64,000 bases of DNA, taken from JAJRXG01 sp038523965 (GTDB lineage Bacteria > Bacteroidota > Bacteroidia > Chitinophagales > Saprospiraceae). The position numbers were made by a program, and so were the translations under genes. Positions 49,193-58,079 of this stretch are shown piece after piece (the stretch's first letter is position 1; each line of letters begins with the position of its first letter). The notes under the pieces are model-generated. The model was not told the DNA's origin. It saw only the letters and a program-made list of their open reading frames with translations, and did not search any database. The stretch lies in contig JBCBIX010000004.1 in the NCBI GenBank assembly GCA_038523965.1, forward strand, positions 4,326 to 68,325, in the 5' to 3' direction.

Positions 49193-51049
49193 CTACTCCT
49201 CAGACATGTCGCGATTGCTTACATCTTCGGTTTGGGATCGGAGTGAAGCGATTTCCTTGGCTAATGAGGCTTGCTGTGACATCAGTGTCTCCAGCATGGC
49301 TTGCTGTGCGGTGATGACATTGTTTTGATTGTCGATCTGTGCTTGTTGTTCTTTTATGGCCTCATTAAGTAGGGCTGTCAGCTTGGCATAGTCTACCGCT
49401 TTGTAGCCATCTGCATTTGTGATAACTACTTCGGGGACTACTGATTCTAAGTTCTGTGCAATGAATCCTAATTGACGAGTCTCTGGGAAGTCATATCCCT
49501 TGAATTCACCGACCTTGAAGTCGTAGTTAACACCATTGATAGCTTTGACCTTGTCTAAGGCACCATCCACAGAGGTTACGTTCTTTTTGAACCTCGCATC
49601 CGAGCTTGCAAATACCTGTCTGGCCAGAATATCACCATTCACCTCGAGGCGAACATTAGTCTCACCAGGATTTGGATCAGCAGTAAAGGCTGTAGTGCCG
49701 ATACCCATTCGACCATCCCGAGTAACGATAACTGACGAGTCACTGCTTGTTGTCTCGTTGCCTCTAAAGGTCAAATCAAATCCTGCCATGTTCATGGTAC
49801 GAGCACCTGTGAGCGTACCGTCGTAGATGTAAATGGTACTATCGATCTCACGATTGGAGGCTTGAATGGCATCATCTACGGTTGTCTCGAGAGTTCCGTC
49901 CTCATCCAGATCTACAGGAGAACTCAGTGTGGCGTCACCTCCAATGGAGTCAAGTGAGACATTAACAACCTCTCCTGTGGGCGTCACGCCAAGGAGGCGT
50001 GATTCAGTTCCGGGAGTATTTGTGCCGCCGTAAGCGGTGAAGTTGACAGTACTATCGGCATTGAGGACGCCATCTATACTCACCTCGTCAGCCGTAATGT
50101 TCACATCATCATTGAGAGAGGTGATGTTGACATCGTTGTTGGCTTCTAAGCGGATGGTATTGGATTCATCTACATTAAATGAGTCGAGTTCGGTGAAATT
50201 CAGATCATATAGATTCTGGCCTCCGGCAGTACGATCGCTGCTAAACTGACCATCGATCTCGTAGAATATTAAACCACGCAGCGTGGCCGCGGTGTCTGCA
50301 ATCTCATTCCTAATGGTAGTGAGCGAATCCGTTAGCTCAAAGTCACTTGTGAAGACCAATCCAAGATTCACAGATCTCGTGTTATCGTAGACTGGTAGTG
50401 AGGGGTCAGTGTTTTCTGTGATAACCATAAATATGTCTGGATCACTATTGCCTAATAAGGCAGCAGAATCCACGATATCGATAGTCCGGATGTGCTCATT
50501 ACCACTTATCGTATCGCCATCGGCCGCTACACTCTGATCGATCAGAGTGGTAACATCGGCGTCAGTGGCAAATATGCTATCCAAAGGATTTAGACCAACG
50601 TCACCGAATGTCACATTGCCGTTATTCATTCGGAGCGTTGCTGTTGTGCTGTTGATATCCAGGTCGAGTGTCAATGGAACTTCCAAAAGCTCTCCTTCAT
50701 TAGTAATACCCATGAAAACATTGGCATCAACACTGGAGATAGTCTCCTGTCGCTGGATGTAGGGTGACGTATTGAGACCAGTTGAGAAGCTACCGAAACC
50801 ATAACCGTATAACTTCAGCATAAGTGCATCCGTGTTAGGGCTGTAACTGTTTGCTGCTGATGATCGTCCGAATCGCAAGCTGTCCGTGACGATAATGAAT
50901 TCTGGAGCTCCATTGAGATTTTCCTCGATCTCCAAGAGGCGATCAGCGCCAACATCAAGTGGGTTATCTCCGATTTTTACCTGGGCACTTAGCCACTGGA
51001 AGGAGCAGAGACATACTCCTATCAAAAGGATGATTCTTGTAGTTTTCAT
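49193..51049 (-). CDS. Secreted tail-fibre-like protein with S74 chaperone domain
   Basis: A 618-aa surface protein. Signal peptide RIILLIGVCLCSFQWLSAQ is followed by about 450 residues of repetitive strand-and-coil sequence rich in Asp, Ser and Thr (NNDVNITSLNDDVNITADEV). The end is the peptidase S74 intramolecular chaperone (ASSDARFKKNVTSVDGALDK ... RQLGFIAQNLESVVPEV), which normally trimerises and then cleaves itself. A coiled coil follows (AQIDNQNNVITAQQAMLE). No phage genes surround it, so it is a chromosomal surface protein of the kind common in Saprospiraceae-like genomes. Confidence 0.85.
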   Translation of the reverse strand: MKTTRIILLIGVCLCSFQWLSAQVKIGDNPLDVGADRLLEIEENLNGAPEFIIVTDSLRFGRSSAANSYSPNTDALMLKLYGYGFGSFSTGLNTSPYIQRQETISSVDANVFMGITNEGELLEVPLTLDLDINSTTATLRMNNGNVTFGDVGLNPLDSIFATDADVTTLIDQSVAADGDTISGNEHIRTIDIVDSAALLGNSDPDIFMVITENTDPSLPVYDNTRSVNLGLVFTSDFELTDSLTTIRNEIADTAATLRGLIFYEIDGQFSSDRTAGGQNLYDLNFTELDSFNVDESNTIRLEANNDVNITSLNDDVNITADEVSIDGVLNADSTVNFTAYGGTNTPGTESRLLGVTPTGEVVNVSLDSIGGDATLSSPVDLDEDGTLETTVDDAIQASNREIDSTIYIYDGTLTGARTMNMAGFDLTFRGNETTSSDSSVIVTRDGRMGIGTTAFTADPNPGETNVRLEVNGDILARQVFASSDARFKKNVTSVDGALDKVKAINGVNYDFKVGEFKGYDFPETRQLGFIAQNLESVVPEVVITNADGYKAVDYAKLTALLNEAIKEQQAQIDNQNNVITAQQAMLETLMSQQASLAKEIASLRSQTEDVSNRDMSEE

Positions 51050-51074
51050 CGTCAGTCAAAAGGTTTAAGAAAGT

Positions 51075-51150
51075 GTAAGCAATCAAATCACTACAGGTGG
51101 TCTCCAGCACCGTTGGGTGCATAATGGTCCATACTCTGGACCTTGCTTAC
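51075..51150 (-). other. Structured 76-nt leader element upstream of the S74 gene
   Basis: An 8-bp terminal helix, GTAAGCAA (51150-51143) with TTGCTTAC (51082-51075), closes a multi-hairpin element in the 5' leader. Inside, on the minus strand, are GGTCCA-GAGTA-TGGACC and GCACC-CAAC-GGTGC. The latter GGTG can instead pair with the following CACC in GGAGACCACC. The alternative pairing is the kind used by regulatory RNAs. It does not match the riboswitch classes I know (TPP, SAM, preQ1, c-di-GMP). Confidence 0.45.
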
Positions 51151-51192
51151 TGTTTGGGGGAGGATGACAGATGAATTACTCCATCTGTGATG

Positions 51193-51223
51193 CAAGTATA
51201 GAGGTTAGAAAACACATTACAAA
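51193..51223 (-). promoter_or_regulatory. Promoter of the S74 surface protein gene
   Basis: On the minus strand TTTG (51223-51220), a 19-nt spacer and TATACTTG (51200-51193) fit the Bacteroidota promoter pattern with one mismatch. A second TAnnTTTG-like site (TAAATTTG) overlaps upstream. The start would be near 51186, giving a leader of about 137 nt that contains the element at 51075-51150. Confidence 0.5.
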
Positions 51224-51342
51224 TTTATTTAATATGTTTTTGGCTCGAAATGTGCCTTTTGTATCAGTTAGGCCTTGTTATGTGGAGATGTGAGTGAAAC
51301 GGCCCAAGGATCTCGCTACATGTTATGGATTAGAATCTTCGT

Positions 51343-53508
51343 CTAACTGATCGTGCTGCCAGCAGCGACTGCATCAGCAGGAGATACGAAAGATAGTCGC
51401 CCATCTTCATCCTCGGCCATCAGGATCATCCCCTGAGATTCTACACCTCTTAGTTTTCGTGGTGCCAAGTTGGCCAATAGTGTCACTTGCTGTCCAATGA
51501 TATCTTTTGGGGCAAAATGTTTGGCGATTCCCGAGACAACAGTACGTTCATGATCACCTACATGCAAAGTGATCTTCAGAAGCTTATCGGTTTTTTTGAT
51601 GGCCTCCGCATGAGTGATTGTAGCTACGCGCAGATCCATCTTGATGAAGTCGTCATACTGGATGGTCGACTTAGATGATTCTTCTTTTTTTGATGGGACT
51701 GCAGCCTCCTTCTTATTGTTTATCTCATGAGCTGCCGTATTTCCTGATAGCTTTTCCACTTGGACCGAGATGGTTTCATCAGTGATGCGACTGAATAGAT
51801 GCGTAGCTTTATTCAGTTGATGTCCAGCTGGGAGGAGTGTTTCACCTTCAGAAAGTGAGTTCAGTGCGGCATCTAACTCCCCCTGACCTTGAAGTCTTGG
51901 AAGGTTAATGATGTCCCTCAGTTTACCACTGGCAAAGGGCATGAACGGATACATCGCAAGACTTAATGCAGCCACATACTGAAGGCCTAAGTTCATCACC
52001 GCCTTAATCATCTCCGGCTCTTCCTTGACTTGTTTCCACGGTTCGTTGAACTGGAGAAGTTGGTTTCCAGATGAGCTAATTTTCATCAAAGCGGTCAGCG
52101 CAAATCTGAACTCATAGCGGCGGATATACTCTGCTACCTCTTGTAACTCATCATGTAACTGGACCAACTCGCTGTCGTGCCACCCATCATAGTCCTCGGT
52201 AGAAGGGGAGATGAAGCATTCATTCTCATCAAAGGCGGGAACCACTCCGTCATAGTATTTATGGGTGAGGACGATGACTCGATTCGTGAAGTTGGCCAGG
52301 TTATTAACCAGTTCATTGTTGACAGACTCTTGATACCCTTTCCAGGTAAATTCGCTATCCCGCTGTTCGGGCATGTTCTTGATCATGTGATAGCGCAATT
52401 CATCTTGGCGATCTGGCAAATCCCTCAGATAGTCGTTCACCCAGACAGCCCAGTTGCGGGATGTCGAGAGCTTATTCCCTTCGAGGTTGACGAATTGATT
52501 AGCCGGCACATTTTCAGGAAGGATATAGTCGCCATGCGCCTTGAGGATGGCTGGGAATATCAGACAGTGGAAAACGATATTATCCTTACCAATGAAATGG
52601 ACGAGTGCAGTCTTTTCATCTTGCCAATAGGGTCTCCAGTCTTTGCCCTGATCCGCCGCCCATTGCTTTGTTGCGCTGATGTACCCTATCGGAGCGTCCA
52701 TCCAGACATAGAGCTTCTTTCCTGCGGCGCCTGGTATGGTAGAGGGTACGTCGATTCCCCAATCCAAATCTCGAGTCATCGATCTTGGTTGGAGTCCTCC
52801 TTCCAACCAAGATTTACATTGGCCTAAGACATGGTTTTTCCATTCGTCAGGATCGTGCTTTTGCACACCGTCAACATAACCGGTCGTAATCCATTCTTGG
52901 AGCCAACTTTCGTATTTGTCAAGAGGTAGATACCAATGTGTCGTCTTGCGTAACTCGGGTGTGGTGTCCGACAGGGTGGATACAGGATTGATCAGTTCTG
53001 TCGGACTGAGAGAGGAACCACAATTCTCACATTGATCCCCATAGGCGCTGTCATGACCACATTTGGGGCAGGTTCCCTTGATATAGCGATCTGCTAAGAA
53101 TTGCGAAGCTTGGGCGTCATAGTACTGCTCAGATTCTCGTTCGACAAATTCTCCTTTGTCATATAGCGTCTGAAAAAACTCTTGTGAGGTCTCGTGATGA
53201 ATCTCAGCAGATGTGCGATGATAGATATCAAAGCTGATGCCCATGCCTTCAAAAGCGGTCTGAAACAGCTTGTGATAAGTATCGATAATTTCTTTTGGAG
53301 TCTTCCCCTCTTTGAGAGCTCGTATGGTAATTGCTGCACCATGTTCGTCGGACCCGCAGATGTAGGCCACATCCTTCCCCATCAGTCGAAGAAATCTTAC
53401 ATAGATATCCGCTGGTAAGTATGCTCCCGCTAAGTGTCCTATGTGTAGAGGACCATTGGCATAGGGTAATGCAGAGGTAACCAGATATCGGGCGGGAGAT
53501 TTGAGCAT
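51343..53508 (-). CDS. metG: Methionyl-tRNA synthetase
   Basis: MetRS (721 aa from the Met at 53508, MLKSPARYLVTSALPYANG). It has HIGH in GPLHIGHLAG and a variant KMSKS, KLSTSRNWA. The zinc site is formed by the pairs CPKCG and CENCG. The C-terminal ~110 residues are a tRNA-binding OB domain (DLRVATITHAEAIKKTDKLL) as in the dimeric enzyme. The upstream open frame from 53580 adds only a low-complexity leader. It starts 13 bp after the thrS stop. Confidence 0.95.
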   Translation of the reverse strand: MLKSPARYLVTSALPYANGPLHIGHLAGAYLPADIYVRFLRLMGKDVAYICGSDEHGAAITIRALKEGKTPKEIIDTYHKLFQTAFEGMGISFDIYHRTSAEIHHETSQEFFQTLYDKGEFVERESEQYYDAQASQFLADRYIKGTCPKCGHDSAYGDQCENCGSSLSPTELINPVSTLSDTTPELRKTTHWYLPLDKYESWLQEWITTGYVDGVQKHDPDEWKNHVLGQCKSWLEGGLQPRSMTRDLDWGIDVPSTIPGAAGKKLYVWMDAPIGYISATKQWAADQGKDWRPYWQDEKTALVHFIGKDNIVFHCLIFPAILKAHGDYILPENVPANQFVNLEGNKLSTSRNWAVWVNDYLRDLPDRQDELRYHMIKNMPEQRDSEFTWKGYQESVNNELVNNLANFTNRVIVLTHKYYDGVVPAFDENECFISPSTEDYDGWHDSELVQLHDELQEVAEYIRRYEFRFALTALMKISSSGNQLLQFNEPWKQVKEEPEMIKAVMNLGLQYVAALSLAMYPFMPFASGKLRDIINLPRLQGQGELDAALNSLSEGETLLPAGHQLNKATHLFSRITDETISVQVEKLSGNTAAHEINNKKEAAVPSKKEESSKSTIQYDDFIKMDLRVATITHAEAIKKTDKLLKITLHVGDHERTVVSGIAKHFAPKDIIGQQVTLLANLAPRKLRGVESQGMILMAEDEDGRLSFVSPADAVAAGSTIS

Positions 53509-53521
53509 GGACCGAGTAGAC

Positions 53522-55441
53522 TTACAGTTGCTTGTTGAAGTAATCGATGAACTCGGTAATGGACATGGAGCCTTGATCACCTTCTCCCTGCTTACGGATT
53601 GAAAGTAGGTGCTCTTGCTCTTCTTTTTCGCCGATGATGAGCATGAATGGGATCTTTTTCAACTCTGTATCTCGGATTTTCCGACCGATGGATTCGGTTC
53701 GGTGATCGATGATTCCCCTGATGTCATGTGCTGTTAAAGTGGCCTCTACCTTTTTGGCATACTCCAGCTGATTATCACTTATTGGAAGTATAGCGAACTG
53801 TTCAGGGGTTAACCATAGTGGAAACTTGCCTGCACAATGCTCGATGAGCACACCGATAAATCGCTCCAAGGATCCAAAAGGAGCTCGATGTATCATCACT
53901 GGACGATGCGGCGCATTGTCTGAGCCGATGTACTCTAATTCGAATCTCTCGGGTAGGTTATAGTCTACTTGGATCGTTCCCAGTTGCCACTTGCGCCCGA
54001 TTGCATCCTTGATCATAAAGTCAAGCTTGGGACCGTAAAATGCAGCTTCGCCTAATTCGGTAACTGTCTCTAATCCTGCCTCAGCCGTTGCCTCAATGAT
54101 TGCTTGTTCTGCCTTATCCCAATTCTCTTGGCTGCCAATGTACTTCTCGTGATTATTTGGGTCTCGCAGCGATATCTGAGCAGTGAAGGCATCAAATCCC
54201 AGTTTGCTCATGACTTCCATGGTCAAATCCAGAACTCCGAGAAACTCATCCTTCAGTTGGTCCGGTGTGCAGAAGATGTGGGCATCGTCTTGCGTGAATC
54301 CTCGTACACGGGTCAACCCGTGTAGCTCTCCACTCTGCTCATAGCGGTAGACATTCCCAAACTCTGCAATCCTTATGGGTAGTTCCTTGTACGAATGTGG
54401 TCGGTGGGCATAAATCTCGCAGTGATGCGGACAGTTCATCGGTTTGAGTAGGAACTCTTCTCCCTCGCGGGGAGTCGATATAGGTTGGAAGCTATCCTCA
54501 CCGTATTTTTCATAGTGCCCCGAGGTGACGTATAATTCTTTTCTCCCGATATGTGGAGTGATCACCTGCTTGTATCCTCTTCTTGTTTGTTCCTTCTTAA
54601 GGTAGTCCTCCAGGCGTGTCCGAATGGCAGCTCCTTTGGGCAACCAAATTGGAAGACCATTACCCACCTTATCAGAAAACATGTAGATGCCTAACTCCGC
54701 CCCTAACTTGCGATGATCACGTTTCTTGGCCTCTTCTAACATCTCCAAGTGCGCCGTGAGCTCTTTTTGCTTGGGGAATGTGACTCCGTAGATGCGTGTG
54801 AGTTGTTTACGAGATTCATCACCACGCCAGTAGGCTCCGGCAAGGCTTAATAGCTTGATGGCTTTGATTGAACCTGTATTCGGTATGTGAGGCCCCTTAC
54901 AGAGATCTGTAAATCCACCTTGCTTATAAAAGGTAATCGTTCCATCGTCCAACCCCTCGAGTAATTCGAGCTTGTATTCATCACCTTTATCCTTGAAGTA
55001 AGCTGTGGCGTCGGCCTTGGATATATCCTGTCGCTCGAAGGCATTTTTCTGCCTTGCGAGCTCTTGCATCTTGGACTCTATTTTCTTGAAATCATCCGAG
55101 GATAACGTATGATCACCAGTGTCAATATCGTAATAGAACCCATTGTCTATCGCAGGGCCAATCCCAAACTTAGTTCCAGGATACAAGGCCTCAATGGCCT
55201 CGGCCATTAAGTGAGCCGAAGAATGCCAGAAGGTGGCTTTACCTTCTTTATCTGACCAAGTATGCAGCTTAACGAGGGCATCAGATAAAATGGGTTGATG
55301 ACTGTCGCACACCTCGCCGTTAACGGAAGCACACAGGACATTTCGAGCGAGACCCTCACTGATCGAAAGAGCGATCTCATGTGCTGTTACTCCGGATTCG
55401 TAATCACGAACAGAACCGTCAGGAAGAGTGATGTGGATCAT
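53522..55441 (-). CDS. thrS: Threonyl-tRNA synthetase
   Basis: ThrRS (639 aa from the Met at 55441, MIHITLPDGSVRDYESG). The TGS domain comes first, then the editing domain (FWHSSAHLMAEAIEALYPG), the class II core with MNCPHHCEIYAHRP and ELPIRIAEFGNVYR, and the anticodon domain near the C-terminus. It is immediately followed by metG. In many bacteria thrS is followed by infC-rpmI-rplT; that order is not present here, as in a number of Bacteroidota. Confidence 0.95.
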   Translation of the reverse strand: MIHITLPDGSVRDYESGVTAHEIALSISEGLARNVLCASVNGEVCDSHQPILSDALVKLHTWSDKEGKATFWHSSAHLMAEAIEALYPGTKFGIGPAIDNGFYYDIDTGDHTLSSDDFKKIESKMQELARQKNAFERQDISKADATAYFKDKGDEYKLELLEGLDDGTITFYKQGGFTDLCKGPHIPNTGSIKAIKLLSLAGAYWRGDESRKQLTRIYGVTFPKQKELTAHLEMLEEAKKRDHRKLGAELGIYMFSDKVGNGLPIWLPKGAAIRTRLEDYLKKEQTRRGYKQVITPHIGRKELYVTSGHYEKYGEDSFQPISTPREGEEFLLKPMNCPHHCEIYAHRPHSYKELPIRIAEFGNVYRYEQSGELHGLTRVRGFTQDDAHIFCTPDQLKDEFLGVLDLTMEVMSKLGFDAFTAQISLRDPNNHEKYIGSQENWDKAEQAIIEATAEAGLETVTELGEAAFYGPKLDFMIKDAIGRKWQLGTIQVDYNLPERFELEYIGSDNAPHRPVMIHRAPFGSLERFIGVLIEHCAGKFPLWLTPEQFAILPISDNQLEYAKKVEATLTAHDIRGIIDHRTESIGRKIRDTELKKIPFMLIIGEKEEQEHLLSIRKQGEGDQGSMSITEFIDYFNKQL

Positions 55442-55610
55442 GGAAAATGTCATCTCGTTACTGCCCCGACAAAATCAATCCTGACTGCCCTCGGGTAGGA
55501 AAAAAGTGAGGCGAAGATAAATTACGCCACTCAAAATGCGATTCGTGTTTTTCGCAGTTATCCACAGTCGTTAGTAATCGAATTTTGAACACGCTCCAGG
55601 AGGTAGACAA

Positions 55611-56762
55611 CTACATGGAGATCCATTTCTGATCGCTCTGACCGGACTCAATCACCTTGTAGATAAACTCCATACCTCGGAGTCCATCCTCGACCGTAGG
55701 AAAGTCCTGATATAGTGGGTCGACTTGTTCTCCTGCGATTTTGGCTTGGACACACATCGCAAAGTTCTTGTAGATGTTTGCGAATGCTTCCAAATACCCC
55801 TCTGGATGACCAGCGGGAACTCTTGTTGCAGCCTGGGCGGCAGGGTAGAGCTCTCCTTTACCAGTTCGGTAGACCTTGGTAGGACCGTTTTGATCTTTTA
55901 GAAGGAGAGTATTGGGTTCCATTTGGTGCCATTCGAGACCACCTTTTTCTCCATAAATGCGAATGTTGAGACTGTTTTCCTCACCTGCCGAGATCTGGCT
56001 GGCGTGTAGGATACCGCGTGCACCATTGTCAAATCTGAGCAACACATTCCCATCATCATCAAGCTGCCTTCCAGGCACGATGATACTGATGTCAGCACAA
56101 AGCTTATCAATCTTTAGACCAGTGATGTACTCTGCCAAATTCTCGGCATGAGTACCGATATCGCCCATCGCCCCAGCTATCCCAGATCGTTTCGGATCCG
56201 TACGCCATGCGGCTTGCTTTTGATCAGAACTTTCAAGAAGAGTTGAGAGCCAACCTTGAGGGTATTCGACGACGACCTTTCGAACGGCTCCGATTACATT
56301 ATCAGCTATCATGGCCTTTGCCTGCTTGACCATTGGATAACCAGTGTAGTTGTGTGTCAGTGCAAAGATGGCTCCCGTTTCATTTACTGTATGGACGAGG
56401 TCTCTGGCTTGTTCGAGGTCGTAGCAGAGTGGTTTGTCACAAATCACATCGAATCCGTGCTCCATTGCCATCTTTGCTGGACCATAGTGGACATGGTTTG
56501 GAGTTACGATACTTACGAAATCCATCCTATCATCTGCTGGTCGCTCCTTCTCTTTGAATATCATTTCCTCATAATTCGCGTACACACGATCTGGATCCAG
56601 AAAAAAGTCTTCACCTGACAAGCGAGATTTTTCCGGGTCACTGCTGAATGCACCACAGACTAATTCGATCTGCTGATCTATAGCCGCTGCGATACGATGT
56701 ACTCCACCGATGAAGGCTCCTCGGCCACCTCCGACCATTCCCATTTTGAGTTTTCTTGGCAT
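55611..56762 (-). CDS. Gfo/Idh/MocA family oxidoreductase
   Basis: A 383-aa NAD(P)-dependent sugar or cyclitol dehydrogenase-like protein. The nucleotide-binding turn is atypical, GMVGGGRGAFIGGVHRIAA, and is followed by MDFVSIVTPNHVHYGPAKMA and CDKPLCYDLEQA, where the Lys of CDKP is the catalytic position. The C-terminal domain holds GAMGDIGTHAENLAEYI with the likely catalytic His/Asp. No signal peptide is seen, so it is cytosolic. It stands alone between thrS and the DUF3291 gene. The substrate is unknown. Confidence 0.87.
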   Translation of the reverse strand: MPRKLKMGMVGGGRGAFIGGVHRIAAAIDQQIELVCGAFSSDPEKSRLSGEDFFLDPDRVYANYEEMIFKEKERPADDRMDFVSIVTPNHVHYGPAKMAMEHGFDVICDKPLCYDLEQARDLVHTVNETGAIFALTHNYTGYPMVKQAKAMIADNVIGAVRKVVVEYPQGWLSTLLESSDQKQAAWRTDPKRSGIAGAMGDIGTHAENLAEYITGLKIDKLCADISIIVPGRQLDDDGNVLLRFDNGARGILHASQISAGEENSLNIRIYGEKGGLEWHQMEPNTLLLKDQNGPTKVYRTGKGELYPAAQAATRVPAGHPEGYLEAFANIYKNFAMCVQAKIAGEQVDPLYQDFPTVEDGLRGMEFIYKVIESGQSDQKWISM

Positions 56763-56807
56763 GCTAACTGGATTTTAAATCGATCTGCGAAAGATAAGCA
56801 GCGGCAT

Positions 56808-57254
56808 TTAATCATCATTGGGCGGTCCAAAATCGTCCTTGAACCCAAATGCCTCAGAAGTTGGACCCTGAGTGTCAATGAGGGTCAGTTTGTGCTGGGC
56901 TTCTGCAAAATCTGGTCTGTGACCAGCTCGAATCCACCAAAGCGCCATATGTGCCTTTGACGGACGTTTGAACCACTCCTTGCGCCTTATCAATATTTCG
57001 GTATGTGCCGTCTTATAGGTGAAAGCGCACAGGCTCTTTTTATCCGTCCAGACGGATAGGTTGATGATAAAATTAGGATCTGAGAGAGCGGCATACGTTA
57101 CATCGCTACTCTCATCCACTAAGCGCCAAACAAACCCAGGGGTCGACTCGGCAAGTGCATTTATGCGTCCCAGATTATCTCTAAAATCTTTGATTATGGG
57201 ATCATCTATAGGTGCCAAAAGGGTGCCTACGTTGATTTGAGCGAGATGGTACAT
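56808..57254 (-). CDS. DUF3291 domain protein
   Basis: A 148-aa single-domain protein from the Met at 57254 (MYHLAQINVGTLLAPIDDP); an in-frame ATG at 57278 is less likely. The family core is recognisable in PGFVWRLVDESSD, FIINLSVWTDKKSL and KEWFKRPSKAHMALWWI, a dimeric alpha-beta barrel like the antibiotic-biosynthesis monooxygenases. Function unknown. Its upstream region is the 164-bp tandem repeat, so its promoter lies in or next to that array. Confidence 0.8.
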   Translation of the reverse strand: MYHLAQINVGTLLAPIDDPIIKDFRDNLGRINALAESTPGFVWRLVDESSDVTYAALSDPNFIINLSVWTDKKSLCAFTYKTAHTEILIRRKEWFKRPSKAHMALWWIRAGHRPDFAEAQHKLTLIDTQGPTSEAFGFKDDFGPPNDD

Positions 57255-57275
57255 TGATACGAAAGTAGCACAGCT

Positions 57276-57748
57276 CACTGGCTGCGCCAGCCCGGATTTC
57301 AGATGTTATGTGTAGTAGGTGATTGAGATAGATGGTCCTATCAATGAATCGGAAGAGGCTGCTTCGTTCGAGCGCTCCGAATCCAATTCGTTGGATTCTT
57401 AAGACGACTCTCATCTCCCTTGAATGTCTCCCAGACATTCACTGGCTGCGCCAGCTCGGATTTCAGATGCTATGTGTAGTAAGTGATTGAGAAAGATGGA
57501 CCAATCAATGCGTAGGAAGAGGCTGCTTCGTTCGAGCGCTCCGAATCCAATTCGTTGGATTCTTAAGACGACTCTCATCTCTCTTGAATGTCTCCCAGAC
57601 ATTCACTGGCTGCGCCAGCTCGGATTTCAGATGTTATGTGTAGTAAGTGATTGAGATAGATGGTCCTATCAATGCGTAGGTAGATGCTGCTTCGCAGTTC
57701 CCTCCCTTGAATGTCTCCCAAACATTCACTGGCTGCGCCAGCTCGGTT
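57276..57748. repeat. Tandem 164-bp repeat rich in hairpins, upstream of feoA
   Basis: Units start at 57276, 57440, 57604 and 57727 (spacing 164, 164 and 123). The last is a stub, and the third unit has lost about 41 bp. Each full unit contains CTGGC-TGC-GCCAG at the start, GAATCCAA-TTCG-TTGGATTC (57379-57398 and 57543-57562) and GAATGTCT-CCC-AGACATTC at the junction (57422-57440, 57586-57604; 57709-57727 with one change). The hairpins are conserved between units while neighbouring bases vary. The region lies between the divergent DUF3291 and feoA genes. It is not CRISPR: units abut with no spacers. Confidence 0.9.
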
Positions 57749-57850
57749 GGTCATACCTAAAATTGTTAGATGAATATCTCAATGGAACGAATAGGAAATC
57801 GTGCCTTCTACTGTCATTTTTGCATCACTGAGGTAGTTAGTGTTCGGCTT

Positions 57851-58078
57851 ATGATAGGTTTCAGAAGTGTATTGGATCTTAAGAAGGGAGAATCTGCTGT
57901 TGTACAGCGGTTCAGTGATACTAAGTTGGCAGCAAGCCTGATGAGTCTCGGTATTATCCCAAATGCCTCTATCTCAGTTGTACGTCGATCCCCATTGGGT
58001 GGGGCTGTCTACCTACAGTTGGGTATGACCTACATCGCTGTACGTAACAGCGCCGCACAGAGCATTCTCGTCAAGTAG
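57851..58078 (+). CDS. feoA: FeoA-like ferrous iron transport accessory protein
   Basis: A 75-aa SH3-like protein from the Met at 57851 (MIGFRSVLDLKKGESAVVQR); the longer frame from 57770 includes non-conserved sequence. ASLMSLGIIPNASISVVRRS is the family core, and the end is GMTYIAVRNSAAQSILV. FeoA stimulates the FeoB transporter, whose gene starts 2 bp later. No Fur or DtxR box was recognised by eye in the 102 bp between the repeat array and the start. Confidence 0.9.
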   Translation: MIGFRSVLDLKKGESAVVQRFSDTKLAASLMSLGIIPNASISVVRRSPLGGAVYLQLGMTYIAVRNSAAQSILVK

Positions 58079-58079
58079 T

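Noticed and set aside
51075..51150. Possible tRNA-like fold on the plus strand
   Set aside because: It has a terminal helix and three arms, but there is no TTC loop, no D-loop GG and no sensible anticodon arm.
57202..57602. Two similar minus-strand ORFs beginning MSGRHSREMRVVLRIQ within the 164-bp repeats
   Set aside because: They are copies of one frame across a tandem repeat whose conserved parts are hairpins, not codons; frames break at different places.
57276..57748. Possible CRISPR array
   Set aside because: Units of 164 bp abut directly with no unique spacers, and no cas genes are present.
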